Shown here: piece by piece, positions 25,830 through 34,938 of the stretch
Layout: every line of letters starts with the position of its first letter
Position numbering within the stretch: position 1 is the stretch's first letter
Origin: Burkholderia gladioli
Lineage (GTDB): Bacteria; Pseudomonadota; Gammaproteobacteria; Burkholderiales; Burkholderiaceae
Length of the DNA: 64,000 bases
NCBI RefSeq assembly: GCF_000959725.1
Contig: NZ_CP009323.1
Span: 1,674,001-1,738,000, forward strand
Reading direction: 5' to 3'
Program-made: the position numbers and the translations under genes
Notes under the pieces: model-generated
What the model saw: only the letters and a program-made list of their open reading frames with translations
What the model was told of the DNA's origin: nothing
Databases searched by the model: none

Positions 25830-26024
25830 ATGATCGACCACCAGGCAAGCAAGACAAACCGGCATGTCGGCAGCGATTTCGACGCATTTCTCGCCGAAGA
25901 CGCGATGCTCGAAACGGCAACCGCGATCGCCATGCAGCGCGCCGTCGCCTGGCGAATCGAGCAGGCCCGCCGCCTCGGCGTACCTGCGATGACGGCCCGC
26001 GCGAACGCGCCCCGAACCTCCTAG
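25830..26024 (+). pseudogene. Truncated HTH antitoxin-like remnant
   Basis: The 64-residue frame matches the N-terminus of XRE-type antitoxins paired with RelE/HigB-like toxins (family pattern: IGSxFDDFLxxEGILEEVxAxAIKRVIAxQ). Here it reads HVGSDFDAFLAEDAMLETAT and AIAMQRAVAWRIEQARRLG. It then stops inside the region where helix-turn-helix residues should follow; family members are about 95-100 residues. No toxin gene is seen beside it. It overlaps the end of the convergent chemoreceptor gene by 4 bases. It may be a decayed antitoxin or a short protein with another role. Confidence 0.5.
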
Positions 26025-27634
26025 CCCGGCATCCCCGCCAGCTCCCCCATCGGCGCGAGCGCCGCATCCATCGCGGTGCGGAACACGCTGACCGTCTCCA
26101 GCAGCCGCTCGGCCTGCGAGACCAGCATCTCGGTGGCGGTGCTCGACTGCTCGACCAGCGCGGCGTTCTGCTGGGTGCTGTCCTCGAGCTGCTCGATCAT
26201 GCCGCGCACCTCGCCGATGCGGTGTGTCTGCAGCCGGCAGGTGTCGTTGATCTCGCTCATGATCGACGTGACGTTGCGCGAGGACTGGATCACCTCGGCG
26301 ATGGTCGAGCCGGCCACTTCCACCAGCCGCCCGCCGTCGCTCACGCGTGCATTGCTGTCGCGCACCAGCGACTTGATCTCCTTGGCCGCCGCCGCGCTCT
26401 TCTGCGCCAGGATCCGCACCTCGCCCGCCACCACCGCGAAGCCGCGTCCGTGGCCGCCCGCCTTGGCCGCCTCCACCGCGGCGTTGAGCGCGAGGATATT
26501 GGTCTGGAAGGCGATCGCGTCGATCACGCCGATGATCTCGCCGATCCGGTGCGAGGAGCTGTCGATGTCGCGCATCGTGTCGACCACCCGGCCCACCGCG
26601 TCGCCGCCGTTGCCGGCCTTGGACGAGGCCTGGTTGGCGAGTTCGTCGGCATGGCTGGCGTTGGAGGCGTTCTCGGAGACGCTCGCGTCGAACTCGCCGA
26701 GCGCGTGGGTGGCCTGCTCCAGCGCCACCGCCTGCTTGCTGGTGCGCGCGCTCAGGTCGTTGGTGCCGTGCGCGATCTCGCGGCTGGCCTGCACCACGCC
26801 ATCGGCCGCCTCGCGCACGCGCGCGACGATCTCGGCCAGGCTGTCGCGCATCTTGGTGACGGCCGCCATCACGCTGGCCTCGTCTTCGCCGCGCGCCGGC
26901 GAGGGCACCGACAGGTTGCCGCCGCGGATCGCCTCGGCGAACTCGATCATCTCGCGCGGATCGGCGCCGAGCGTGGCGGCGATGTTGCGCGTCACCAGCC
27001 AGGCGATGCCCAGCCCCAGCGCGCAGGCCAGCGCGGTGATCGCGGCCATCACGATCTTGAACTCGCGGCTGATCTCGCGCGCCTCCAGCCCCTCGTTGGC
27101 GCTCAGCGATTCCTCGAAGTCGATCATGGTGTTGATGGCCGCCAGCCAGGCCACCAGCGCGGGCCGCGCGCCGTCGAGCAGCACCTTGCGCGCCGCGTCG
27201 GACTGGCCCTGCGTCTGCAGCTCGATCACCTGGTCGATCAGCGGCATGGCCTGCGCCTGCGCGCGGCGGATGCCCTGGTAGATCGACTTCTCCTCGGGAG
27301 AGACGTTGTCGCTGGGCAGGAACACGGTCTCGAAGGGCCGGGCCGATTCCTCGTAGTCGCGCTGCAGCTTGCGGATGTGCTCGACCACCGTCGGCAGCTC
27401 GTCGGGGCCGACCAGGATCACGTCGCGCAGCGCGATCGAGCGGTCGTGCACGCTGCCGCGGAAGTTGATCGCGTAGCGTTCCTTCACGCCGTTCAGGTCG
27501 ATGATGTCGTCGAGCCGCTCGCGGATGTTCTGCACCTGCACGATCGCGATGATGGCCAGCGCCACCATCCCCAGCAGCAGCATGCCGAAGCTGAGTACGA
27601 GCTTGCCGCGCACACTGCGAATCCGAATCTTCAT
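26021..27634 (-). CDS. Methyl-accepting chemotaxis protein
   Basis: The 537-residue protein has a first membrane segment (about 8-30; LVLSFGMLLLGMVALAIIAI), a periplasmic four-helix sensor (about 35-185), a second segment (about 190-212) and a HAMP-like region. The signalling tip is conserved ([37 protein letters not shown]). The sensor sequence (RSIALRDVILVGPDELP) is typical of small-ligand four-helix receptors; the ligand cannot be told. There is no C-terminal CheR-docking pentapeptide. It is a lone gene, away from the che operon. The ATG at 27634 has a GGGGAA ribosome site. Confidence 0.88.
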   Translation of the reverse strand: MKIRIRSVRGKLVLSFGMLLLGMVALAIIAIVQVQNIRERLDDIIDLNGVKERYAINFRGSVHDRSIALRDVILVGPDELPTVVEHIRKLQRDYEESARPFETVFLPSDNVSPEEKSIYQGIRRAQAQAMPLIDQVIELQTQGQSDAARKVLLDGARPALVAWLAAINTMIDFEESLSANEGLEAREISREFKIVMAAITALACALGLGIAWLVTRNIAATLGADPREMIEFAEAIRGGNLSVPSPARGEDEASVMAAVTKMRDSLAEIVARVREAADGVVQASREIAHGTNDLSARTSKQAVALEQATHALGEFDASVSENASNASHADELANQASSKAGNGGDAVGRVVDTMRDIDSSSHRIGEIIGVIDAIAFQTNILALNAAVEAAKAGGHGRGFAVVAGEVRILAQKSAAAAKEIKSLVRDSNARVSDGGRLVEVAGSTIAEVIQSSRNVTSIMSEINDTCRLQTHRIGEVRGMIEQLEDSTQQNAALVEQSSTATEMLVSQAERLLETVSVFRTAMDAALAPMGELAGMPG

Positions 27635-28125
27635 GTGTTTCCCCGTTGGTCTGGACTGGTCTGGTCTTGTGTGATGCCGCGCGGCCCCGTCCCCAGGCGC
27701 TGGGCGAGGCACGCATGCGGCGGCTCGGCTCTAGACTGCCGTGCCGGCCATCATGCAAACGACTCGATACGTCTGTTTATTCCGTTTTTTTGGCGATTCG
27801 GTTACAGCGGGCTTCAAATTCAGTCGCGGCGGGGTGGGGCAAGGGAGCTTGGGGGCGGCGGGCCATGCCGGGCGACGGCGCGCGCCGTCGCCGGGGCGGC
27901 TAACAGAAGCGGCTGACAGAGGCCGCTAACAGAAGCGGTTGATAGAGGCGGCTGGGAGCGCCGCTGCTCGAGATCGGTAATCAAGAGCGATGGTCTGCAG
28001 GAGGAGCGGCGGGGCGGCCCACGGAAGTGACCGCCGGCCAGGGCTGGCAGGGGGCGGCCGACGAGAGGGCACGGCAGGAGCGGCGAAAGGCGGCCGGCAG
28101 GAACGGCCGCCGGCCCGCCGCCGCC
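27635..28125. other. 490-base gene-free stretch with tandem repeats
   Basis: No gene is seen on either strand. It holds the promoter region of the MCP gene on the left, an AT-rich patch near 27770-27810, and a noncoding 13-base tandem repeat (27897-27961). It ends at the stop of the TetR gene. Confidence 0.6.
27897..27961. repeat. Five 13-base tandem repeats, noncoding
   Basis: Units start at 27897, 27910, 27923, 27936 and 27949. They vary around CGGCTAACAGAAG, and the fifth is the most divergent. Thirteen is not a multiple of three, so the repeat is not a protein repeat. It lies downstream of the TetR gene. Confidence 0.85.
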
Positions 28126-28716
28126 TCAGGCGTCCGAGGCGCCGTGCTCGATGCCGGCCAGCACCGCGCGCACCGAAGCCAGCAGCTCGTCGGACAGCGC
28201 CGCGTCCACCTTGGCGATCGCGCGGGCCGCGGCCACCGCGCCGATCTGCGCGGCGATGGTGGTGAAGGCGATGCGCCGCCGCTGCTCGGCCGGCAGGGCC
28301 GGGTCGATGCTGGCCTCGACGATCTCGGCCATCCCCATGAAACCCTCGGTGAAGCTGGCGCTGACCGCCTCGCCCTGGCGCGCCGCCTCGCTGGCCGAGG
28401 CCGCCAGCGGGCAGCCGACCAGCGAGTCGCGCATGCGCGCCGAGAACAGGAAGTCGAGGTGGCGCTCCAGATCGGGGGCCTCGCCTGCCGAGCGCGTCAT
28501 CGAATCGAGGCTGGCCTCGAGCCCACGGGCCATCGCGGCGGCGGCCAGCGCCTCCTTCGAATCGAAATGCGCATAGAGCGCGCCGTGCGTGAGCCCGGCC
28601 TCGCGGCCGATGTCGGCCACGCCCACGCCGTCGATGCCGTGCTCGCGAAACAGCCGGCTGGCCGCCTGCAACAAGGCTTCCCGGTTTTCCGCCGCCTTTT
28701 CCTTCGATACCCGCAT
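28126..28716 (-). CDS. TetR/AcrR family transcriptional regulator
   Basis: The 196-residue repressor has the TetR helix-turn-helix at about residues 8-55 (NREALLQAASRLFREHGIDG, GLTHGALYAHFDSKEALAAA). Its C-terminal ligand domain contains CPLAA, typical of the TetR_C group near NemR/AcrR-like proteins. The ATG at 28716 has a GGGAGCGG ribosome site. It is divergent from the aldo/keto reductase with an inverted repeat between, so it probably represses that gene and itself. The cysteine in the ligand domain could sense electrophiles, which would fit the reductase, but this is inference. Confidence 0.85.
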   Translation of the reverse strand: MRVSKEKAAENREALLQAASRLFREHGIDGVGVADIGREAGLTHGALYAHFDSKEALAAAAMARGLEASLDSMTRSAGEAPDLERHLDFLFSARMRDSLVGCPLAASASEAARQGEAVSASFTEGFMGMAEIVEASIDPALPAEQRRRIAFTTIAAQIGAVAAARAIAKVDAALSDELLASVRAVLAGIEHGASDA

Positions 28717-28748
28717 GAGCCGCTCCCGCAAGAATGTGCTTGATTTTA

Positions 28749-28775
28749 GTTACGGTCACAATTAATGTCACTAAC
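28749..28775. promoter_or_regulatory. Imperfect inverted repeat, probable TetR operator
   Basis: A 27-base element begins GTTA, ends TAAC and holds two GTCAC copies around an AATTAAT core. It sits 33 bases upstream of the TetR start and 92 upstream of the reductase, in the AT-rich centre of the divergent region. The position and partial symmetry fit a TetR operator. Confidence 0.5.
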
Positions 28776-28866
28776 ATTGCGACTGCAATCAAAAACCGGA
28801 ATCCGCGGCGGCCGACGCGGGCTCCGGTGTCTTCTCACCGTTCCCTCCACGCAGGATCACACCGAC

Positions 28867-29913
28867 ATGCGCTATTCCCTGTTTGGCAAGCACACCGGGC
28901 TGCGAGTCTCCGAACTCGTGCTCGGTGCCGGCAATTTCGGCACGCGCTGGGGCCATGGCGCCGAGCCCGACGAAGTGCGTCGCATGCTCGACGCCTATGC
29001 CGAGGCCGGCGGCAACTTCATCGATACCGCCGACAGCTACCAGTTCGGCCAGTCCGAGGAACTGCTCGGCGAGCTGCTGCAAGGCCGCCGCGACGATTTC
29101 GTGCTGGCCACCAAGTACACGCAGCGGGCCAGCCCGAATGACGGCATCCTGGTCACCGGCAACAGCCGCAAGGCGATGATCGCCTCGGCCGAGGCCAGCC
29201 TGAAGCGCCTCAAGACCGACCACATCGATCTCTACTGGGCGCACATGGACGACCAGGTCACGCCGCTCGAGGAGATCGTGCGCGGCTTCGACGACCTGGC
29301 GCGCGCCGGCAAGATCCTCTACGCCGGCTTCTCCGATTTCCCGGCCTGGCGCGTGGCGCGCGCGGCCACCCTGGCCGAGCTGCGCGGCAGCCTGCCGATC
29401 GCGGGGCTGCAGGTGGAGCACAGCCTGGTGCAGCGCGCCACCGAGCAGGACCTGCTGCCGGCCGGGCGGGCGCTGGGGCTCGGCATCGCGGCCTGGTCGC
29501 CGCTGGGCGGCGGGATGCTGACGGGCAAGTATCGCCAGGGCGAGAAGGGGCGCCTGGAGGGCCTGGGCGGGCGCGTGTTCCAGCCCGAGGACAGCCCGCA
29601 GCGCAGCGCGATCCTCGACGCGGTGCTGGAGACCGCGCGCGAACTCGGCGTGAGCCCGGGCGAGGTGGCGATCGCCTGGGTGGCCGCCAAGGGTTCGCTG
29701 CCGATCATCGGGCCGCGCAGCCTGGCCCAGCTCGAGAACAACCTGGCCGCGGCGAAGCTGCGCCTGCCGGACGAGCTGATCGCGCGGCTCGACGCGGTCA
29801 GCGCGCTGCCGCCGGTGTTCCCCTACACCATCATCGACAGCGAGGCGACGCGGCAGCGCATCTCGGGCGGCAAGTACGCGCTGCTCGACCTGCCGGCCGA
29901 GCCGGTGGCCTGA
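28867..29913 (+). CDS. Aldo/keto reductase
   Basis: The 348-residue NAD(P)H-dependent reductase has the family pattern: GAGNFGTRWG near the start, the catalytic tetrad around FIDTADSYQFG (Asp, Tyr), LATKY (Lys) and DLYWAHMDD (His), and the cofactor loop PIIGPRSLAQLENNL. The substrate is unknown; the Tas/YajO-like subgroup acts on varied aldehydes and ketones. The start at MRYSLFGKHTGL matches the family and lies next to the regulatory region. It is divergent from a TetR regulator. Confidence 0.88.
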   Translation: MRYSLFGKHTGLRVSELVLGAGNFGTRWGHGAEPDEVRRMLDAYAEAGGNFIDTADSYQFGQSEELLGELLQGRRDDFVLATKYTQRASPNDGILVTGNSRKAMIASAEASLKRLKTDHIDLYWAHMDDQVTPLEEIVRGFDDLARAGKILYAGFSDFPAWRVARAATLAELRGSLPIAGLQVEHSLVQRATEQDLLPAGRALGLGIAAWSPLGGGMLTGKYRQGEKGRLEGLGGRVFQPEDSPQRSAILDAVLETARELGVSPGEVAIAWVAAKGSLPIIGPRSLAQLENNLAAAKLRLPDELIARLDAVSALPPVFPYTIIDSEATRQRISGGKYALLDLPAEPVA

Positions 29914-29919
29914 GCGGGC

Positions 29920-29962
29920 GGCCGGGCGCGGCGCGGGTTGCTCCGGCTGGTCGCGCCCGGCC
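29920..29962. terminator. Bidirectional hairpin between reductase and nitrilase
   Basis: Perfect 11-base arms (29920-29930 and 29952-29962) lie in the 71-base gap between two convergent genes. There is no T-run. The position suits a shared transcription end. Confidence 0.5.
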
Positions 29963-29984
29963 CCTGCCTCGCCTCGCAGGGCAT

Positions 29985-30908
29985 TCAGCCCTCGAACTTC
30001 ACGCTGCGCCTGGCGCGTTCGTCCACCGTCAGCGAGAACACGTCGGGCCGCGCGTAGTGGCCGGTCACGTCGAGGTCGTAGCGGGCGCGCACCAGCTCGG
30101 CCGTGTCGACCTCGGCCACCACCAGGCCGGTCTCGCCCTTGAGCGGGCCGGCCAGCACCTCGCCGAGCGGCCCGACGATCACGCTGCCGCCGTTGATCAG
30201 CGGCCGTTGCGGGTCCCAGTCGGGCACCTCGATGCCGAGCTCGGCGGGCGAGGGCTGCACCTGGCAGGCCGACACCACGAAGCAGCGTCCCTCGTGCGCG
30301 ATATGGCGCATCGAGCTCTGCCAGATGTCGCGCTCGTCGACGGTCGGCGCGCACCAGATCTCGACGCCCTTGGCGTACATCGCCATGCGCAGCAGCGGCA
30401 TGTGGTTCTCCCAGCAGATCGCCGCGCCGGCCAGCCCCGCCGCGGTGGGCACGGCCGGCAGCGTGGAGCCGTCGCCCTGCCCCCAGATCAGCCGCTCGGT
30501 GCCGGTCGGCATCAGCTTGCGATGTTTGGCGACCAGCCCGCCGACAGGATCGAGGAACAGCGCCGTGCAGTAGAGCGTCGCGCCGGCACGCTCGATCACG
30601 CCGATCACCAGCGAGGCGCCGGTGCGCGCCGACAGCTCGGCCAGCGCCTCGGTCTCGGGGCCCGGCACGTCGATCGCGTTGTCGTGATAGCGCGCGTAGG
30701 CTTCGCGGCCCTCGGGCAGCCGGTAGCCCAGGCGCGTGCCGAAGATCTCGCCCTTCGGGTAACCGCCCAGCAGCGCCTCGGGCATCACTACCAAGGCGAG
30801 TTCCCGGGCGCGGATCGCGTCCTCCCAGGCGAGGATGCGCTGGAGCGTGTCGGCCTTGCCGAGCGGGGATGCGCCTATCTGCAGCGCGGCGATGCGGGAT
30901 TGCGTCAT
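29985..30908 (-). CDS. Nitrilase
   Basis: The 307-residue enzyme carries the nitrilase triad: Glu44 ([10 protein letters not shown]), Lys131 (KHRKLMPTG) and Cys165 ([12 protein letters not shown]). The CWEN(Y/H)MPLLR block is that of true nitrilases, which turn nitriles into acids and ammonia, and not of amidases. It is cytoplasmic and normally oligomeric or filamentous. The substrate cannot be read; plant-associated relatives act on indole-3-acetonitrile or other aryl/alkyl nitriles. It is divergent from a LysR regulator, which may control it. Confidence 0.88.
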   Translation of the reverse strand: MTQSRIAALQIGASPLGKADTLQRILAWEDAIRARELALVVMPEALLGGYPKGEIFGTRLGYRLPEGREAYARYHDNAIDVPGPETEALAELSARTGASLVIGVIERAGATLYCTALFLDPVGGLVAKHRKLMPTGTERLIWGQGDGSTLPAVPTAAGLAGAAICWENHMPLLRMAMYAKGVEIWCAPTVDERDIWQSSMRHIAHEGRCFVVSACQVQPSPAELGIEVPDWDPQRPLINGGSVIVGPLGEVLAGPLKGETGLVVAEVDTAELVRARYDLDVTGHYARPDVFSLTVDERARRSVKFEG

Positions 30909-31069
30909 GGAAGCCTCCAGGGCGGGCGAAGGTGGCGCGGCGGCGCGGCCGTCGCGATATCGATGTGGAGCGTGGCGGCCGGCTTTCGCATTGCCGCCGA
31001 TTCCCGCTCCGATGTCCGTATCATGGCGCGATGCCTTGCCCGGCAACACCTGCCGGGCCACTTTCCGAT

Positions 31070-32104
31070 ATGAATCCGATGAATATCGCCGACGTCGACC
31101 TGAACCTGCTGAAAGTCTTCGAGGCCCTGTTCGACGAGGGCGGCGCGAGCCGCGCGGCGATCCGGCTCGACCTCACGCAGTCGGCGGTCAGCGCGGCGCT
31201 GCGGCGACTGCGCGAGCTGTACGGCGATCCGTTGTTCGTGCGCACCGGGCGCGGCTTGGCACCCACCGCGCGGGCCCGCGAGCTGGAGCCGCTGATCGGC
31301 GAGGCGCTCGAACGCTGCCGCCAGAGCCTGGCCTTCGGCGCGCCGGCGCCGGCCTCGTTCGCGGGGCGCGCGGTATCGGTGGCGATGTCGGACGATTTCG
31401 AGATCGCCTTCGGCGGCCGCCTGATCGCGCGCGTCGCGCAGCTCGCGCCGGGGCTGCGTCTGATCTTCCGGCAGACTCACAGCCAGATCGTCGGCGATGC
31501 GCTGGCCAATCGCGAGATGGACCTGGCGATCGCGGCAGGCGGCTTCGCCACGCGCGGGCTCGGGCATGTGGCGCTGGGCAATGGCGGCTACGCTTGCCTG
31601 GTCGATCCCTGCCACGCCGCAGGCGGCGATGCGAATCCAGGTGGAAGCGGCGCGCCGTATCGCCATTCCGGCCGGGGTTCCGCCCGCATCGGCGCGAACG
31701 ACGCAAGCGGCGGCCCGCCGGCCGATGACGCGGCCGCCCGCGCGGTGCTGAGCCTCGACGATTTCCTCGCGCGCGAGCATGTGCTGGTGTCCTCGGGCGG
31801 GGTGGTCGGGATCGTCGACGAGGCGCTGGCCGAGCTGGGCCGTCGCCGCACGGTGCGCGCCTCGACCACGCATTTCGCGGCGCTGCCCTTCCTGCTGCGC
31901 GGCACGCCGGCGGTGGCCACCATTCCGTATCACGCGGCGCAGGCCATCGCGCGCCTCGGCGGGCTGCGCCTGGCGGCCTGTCCGCTGGCGCTGCCGGCTT
32001 ATCCCGTTGCGCTCGGCTGGCGCGTCAGCGCCCTGAAGGATGCCGCGGTGGCCAAGGTGCGCAATGCGATCGTCGAGTGTTTCGAGGGATTCGGGCGGAA
32101 CTGA
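31070..32104 (+). CDS. LysR family transcriptional regulator
   Basis: The 344-residue regulator has an N-terminal winged helix (about 8-65; [40 protein letters not shown]) and a LysR substrate domain (about 95-335). LysR proteins are usually about 300 residues. The extra length is a roughly 45-residue Gly/Ala/Asp-rich insertion near residues 185-230 (from [13 protein letters not shown] to [10 protein letters not shown]), inside the effector domain. It is divergent from the nitrilase gene. A second ATG three codons in is an alternative start; neither has a strong ribosome site. Confidence 0.85.
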   Translation: MNPMNIADVDLNLLKVFEALFDEGGASRAAIRLDLTQSAVSAALRRLRELYGDPLFVRTGRGLAPTARARELEPLIGEALERCRQSLAFGAPAPASFAGRAVSVAMSDDFEIAFGGRLIARVAQLAPGLRLIFRQTHSQIVGDALANREMDLAIAAGGFATRGLGHVALGNGGYACLVDPCHAAGGDANPGGSGAPYRHSGRGSARIGANDASGGPPADDAAARAVLSLDDFLAREHVLVSSGGVVGIVDEALAELGRRRTVRASTTHFAALPFLLRGTPAVATIPYHAAQAIARLGGLRLAACPLALPAYPVALGWRVSALKDAAVAKVRNAIVECFEGFGRN

Positions 32105-32409
32105 GCGAGCGCCGTCGCGCGCGGGGCCCGGCGGCGGCGCAATGGCCGGGATCTCGACGGTAGCGCTCGGTGCCACGCTCGCCGCATTTGCCGCGGCATG
32201 CCCGGGCGCCTCCTCGGGCGCGCGGCAAGCGGTCCGCCGCAGGCTCGCATGCGCCCCGTGCCGCGAAAACAGCCATTGTCATGTTGCAGCGGTTACCATC
32301 GGCGGGTTCCTCGTTGTCACGAAAATGTCACATGGTTTCGGCAAGACAAGGACGAGGACAGCCCGAACCGCACCAGCCCGGCAGGGCACCCCAACTGGAG
32401 GATGACGAC
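32105..32409 (+). other. Promoter region of the acid phosphatase gene
   Basis: The 305 bases hold no gene. The left half is plain GC-rich sequence. The right half contains the Pho box and the ribosome site of the acid phosphatase gene. Confidence 0.6.
32314..32331 (+). promoter_or_regulatory. Pho box (PhoB binding site)
   Basis: TTGTCAC-gaaa-ATGTCAC has the Pho-box layout of two 7-base direct repeats (consensus CTGTCAT) separated by four A-rich bases. It lies 79 bases upstream of the acid phosphatase start. A lone half-site (TTGTCAT, 32276-32282) lies further up. PhoB would activate the gene when phosphate is scarce. Confidence 0.75.
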
Positions 32410-34152
32410 GTGACCGACCCGATCGACCCGACCACCCGCCCGGGCCAGCAACCGGCCGATCCCGAGGCGCGGCCCGGCCTCGCCGATGCCGCTCGCGATG
32501 CCGCGGGCCCCGACGATCCCGAGCGGCGCCGCGCGCTGGGCGGGATCGCCGCGCTGGGCGCGAGCTTCGCGCTGGCCGGCTGCGCCACCCAGCCGGGCGC
32601 GGCCGCCACGCCGCCGCGCAGCGAGGCCGAGTTGCGCGCCGATCGCGCGCTGCGCGAGCAGGTCCGGCAGATCGTGGTGATCTACGCCGAGAACCGCAGC
32701 TTCGCCAATCTCTACGGCGACTTCCCCGGCGTGCAGACGCCGCTGTCCTCGGTGCCGCCCGAGCGCGCCGCCCAGCTCGACCGCGACGGACGCACGCCGC
32801 TGCCGCGCCTGCCGGCGATCTGGGGCGGGCTGGTGCCGCAGGCGCAGGAGGTGGATGGCAAGCGCTACATGATCGCCGAGCGCGACATCCAGGGCTTGAA
32901 GAACGCGCCGTTCCGGATTCCCGACGCGCAGGGCAAGCCGCTGCCGAACGGCGTGATCACGCGCGACCTCTGGCATCGCTTCTACCAGAACCAGATGCAG
33001 ATCAACGCCGGCCGCAACGACCAGTTCGCGGCCTGGGCCGATTCGGGCGGCCTGGTGATGGGCCACTACCGGAACTCGGCCGAGACGCTGCGGCTCTGGC
33101 AACTGGCGCGCGAATACACGCTCTGCGACAACTTCTTCATGGCCGCCTTCGGCGGCTCCTGGCTGAACCACATGTTCCTGATCTCGGCGCAGGCGCCGTT
33201 CTATCCGGACATCGCCAGCAGCCCGGCCAAGCACCTGGCCTCGGTGGTCGAGGGTGACGACCCGGCCGGCACGCGCCTGAAGCAGGCGGGCGACTCGCCG
33301 GCCTCGGCGCTCGACGGCCCGCCAAAGTTCGTCAACGACGGCCTGTTCACACCCGACGGCTATGCCGTCAACACCATGGCGCCGCCCTACCAGCCCAGCA
33401 ACGTGCGCCCGCCCGAGGACGGCAACCCGGCCTATGCCGATCCGTCGAACCCGCGCGTGCTGCCGCCGCAGCGCTACGCGACCATCGGCGACCGGCTCTC
33501 GGAGAAGGGCATCGACTGGGCCTGGTACTCGGGCGCCTGGCAATACGCGATCGAGCACCGCGACACCGGCATGGTGCCGGACTTCCAGTACCACCATCAG
33601 CCCTTCAACTACTTCGTCAACTACGCGCCCGGCACCGAGGCGCGGCGCCGCCACCTGCGCGACGCGGGGCTCGGCGACGATCCCTCCACCAACCGGCTGC
33701 TGGCCGACATCGACGCCGGCCGGCTGCCGGCGGTCACCTTCTACAAGCCGCAGGGCAACCTGAACATGCATGCCGGCTACGCCGACGTGGAATCGGGCGA
33801 CCGCCACATCGCGACGGTGATCGAGCACATCCGTCGCGGCCCGCAATGGGCCAACACGGTGATCATCATGACCCACGACGAGAACGGCGGCTGGTGGGAC
33901 CCGGTCGCGCCGCCGCAGGGCGACCGCTGGGGCCCGGGCTCGCGGATCCCGGCGCTGGTGATCTCGCCGCTGGCACGGCGCGGCCATGTCGACCACACCT
34001 TCTACGACACCAACTCGATCCTGCGCTTCATCAGCCGCGTGCACGGGCTCGCGCCGCTGGACGGCGTGGCCGCGCGCGATCGCGCCTTCGCCGCGCGCGG
34101 CGCGACGCCGCCGGGCGACCTGAGCAACGCGCTCGATCTCGGCCAGGCCTGA
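32410..34152 (+). CDS. acpA: Acid phosphatase AcpA-like (phosphoesterase family), exported lipoprotein
   Basis: The 580-residue protein belongs to the phosphoesterase/AcpA family (alkaline-phosphatase superfold). Metal and substrate motifs include VVIYAENRSFANLYGD, NDQFAAW, SWLNHMFLISAQ and IIMTHDENGGWWDPV. An N-terminal twin Arg and hydrophobic stretch (ERRRALGGIAALGASFALAG) end in a lipobox LAGC (about 55-58), suggesting export as a lipoprotein, possibly by Tat. GTG at 32410 was chosen for its ideal GGAGG site. It frees phosphate from organic esters outside the cytoplasm. The Pho box upstream supports that role. Confidence 0.85.
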   Translation: MTDPIDPTTRPGQQPADPEARPGLADAARDAAGPDDPERRRALGGIAALGASFALAGCATQPGAAATPPRSEAELRADRALREQVRQIVVIYAENRSFANLYGDFPGVQTPLSSVPPERAAQLDRDGRTPLPRLPAIWGGLVPQAQEVDGKRYMIAERDIQGLKNAPFRIPDAQGKPLPNGVITRDLWHRFYQNQMQINAGRNDQFAAWADSGGLVMGHYRNSAETLRLWQLAREYTLCDNFFMAAFGGSWLNHMFLISAQAPFYPDIASSPAKHLASVVEGDDPAGTRLKQAGDSPASALDGPPKFVNDGLFTPDGYAVNTMAPPYQPSNVRPPEDGNPAYADPSNPRVLPPQRYATIGDRLSEKGIDWAWYSGAWQYAIEHRDTGMVPDFQYHHQPFNYFVNYAPGTEARRRHLRDAGLGDDPSTNRLLADIDAGRLPAVTFYKPQGNLNMHAGYADVESGDRHIATVIEHIRRGPQWANTVIIMTHDENGGWWDPVAPPQGDRWGPGSRIPALVISPLARRGHVDHTFYDTNSILRFISRVHGLAPLDGVAARDRAFAARGATPPGDLSNALDLGQA

Positions 34153-34194
34153 GTGTCGGCGCGAGGCACGCGTCGCCGACGCTGGCGACGCGAC

Positions 34195-34234
34195 CTGAAA
34201 AAAGGGCAGCCCGCGAGGGCTGCCCTTTCGTTTG
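34195..34234. terminator. Bidirectional rho-independent terminator
   Basis: AAAGGGCAGCCC and GGGCTGCCCTTT pair around a GCGA loop (34201-34228). A-runs precede it and T-rich sequence follows, so it works on both strands. It serves the acid phosphatase (plus) and the LysE exporter (minus). Confidence 0.9.
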
Positions 34235-34247
34235 GCGCGCCGCGCGC

Positions 34248-34871
34248 TCAGTGATGCGACATGCGCAGCGTCAGCGCGCCGGCGCCGATCAGCACCGCGC
34301 CGCCGCCATAGCCGAAGCGCCGCTGGGCGGCCGCGCCGGTCAGCCGCGAGGCCGCGTAGCGCGCCAGGCGCGCGTAGCAGGCGGCGTTGAGGGTGGCGAT
34401 GCAGACGAAGGTCGGCAGCAGCACCAGGCATTGCGAGGCGAAGCTCTGGTGCGGCGAGACGAACTGCGGCACGAAGGCGACGAAGAACACGATGCTCTTG
34501 GGGTTCAGCGCGGTGACGGCGTAAGCCGACAGGAAGCGGCGGCGCGTCGATTTCGGCTCGAGCGGCACGCTCTGCCGGCCGCTGGCGCGCGCCTGCAGGA
34601 TCGAGCGCAGTCCCAGCCAGATCAGGTAGGCGCCGCCGGCCAGCTTGAGCGCGGTGAAGGCGGTGGACGAGACCGCCAGCAGCGCGCCGGCGCCGGCCAG
34701 CGAGACCGCCATCGCGGTGGTGTCGCCGGCGCTCACGCCGGCCACCGTGCTCCAGGACGAGCGCTCGCGATTGGCGAGCGAATCGCCGATCACCAGCAGG
34801 ATGGTCGGGCCGGGAATCATCACCAGCAGCAGACTCGCGCCGGCGAAGGCGAGCCAGGTTTCGAGGGTCAT
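34248..34871 (-). CDS. LysE/RhtB family amino-acid exporter
   Basis: The 207-residue inner-membrane protein has about six hydrophobic segments and the family motif PGPTILLVIGDSLANRER near the N-terminus. A second signature is TALNPKSIVFFVAFVPQFV near residues 120-138. RhtB/LysE proteins export amino acids or related compounds; the substrate is unknown. It lies 67 bases after the last gene of the glycosylation operon on the same strand, so it may be co-transcribed. A link to glycosylation is not evident. Confidence 0.88.
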   Translation of the reverse strand: MTLETWLAFAGASLLLVMIPGPTILLVIGDSLANRERSSWSTVAGVSAGDTTAMAVSLAGAGALLAVSSTAFTALKLAGGAYLIWLGLRSILQARASGRQSVPLEPKSTRRRFLSAYAVTALNPKSIVFFVAFVPQFVSPHQSFASQCLVLLPTFVCIATLNAACYARLARYAASRLTGAAAQRRFGYGGGAVLIGAGALTLRMSHH

Positions 34872-34938
34872 CTTGGGCTCCGCGGGGAAGGGGAGCCGTC
34901 AGTGATCCATGCCGCGAGCGGGCTTGTCAAGCGCCGAT

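Noticed and set aside
25688-27916. Open frame of 742 codons on the plus strand
   Set aside because: Antisense to the chemoreceptor gene, which has clear MCP motifs.
27897-27961. 13-base repeats considered as CRISPR or an iteron origin
   Set aside because: Units are too short and lack spacers for CRISPR, and no replication gene, DnaA boxes or AT-rich melting region is adjacent.
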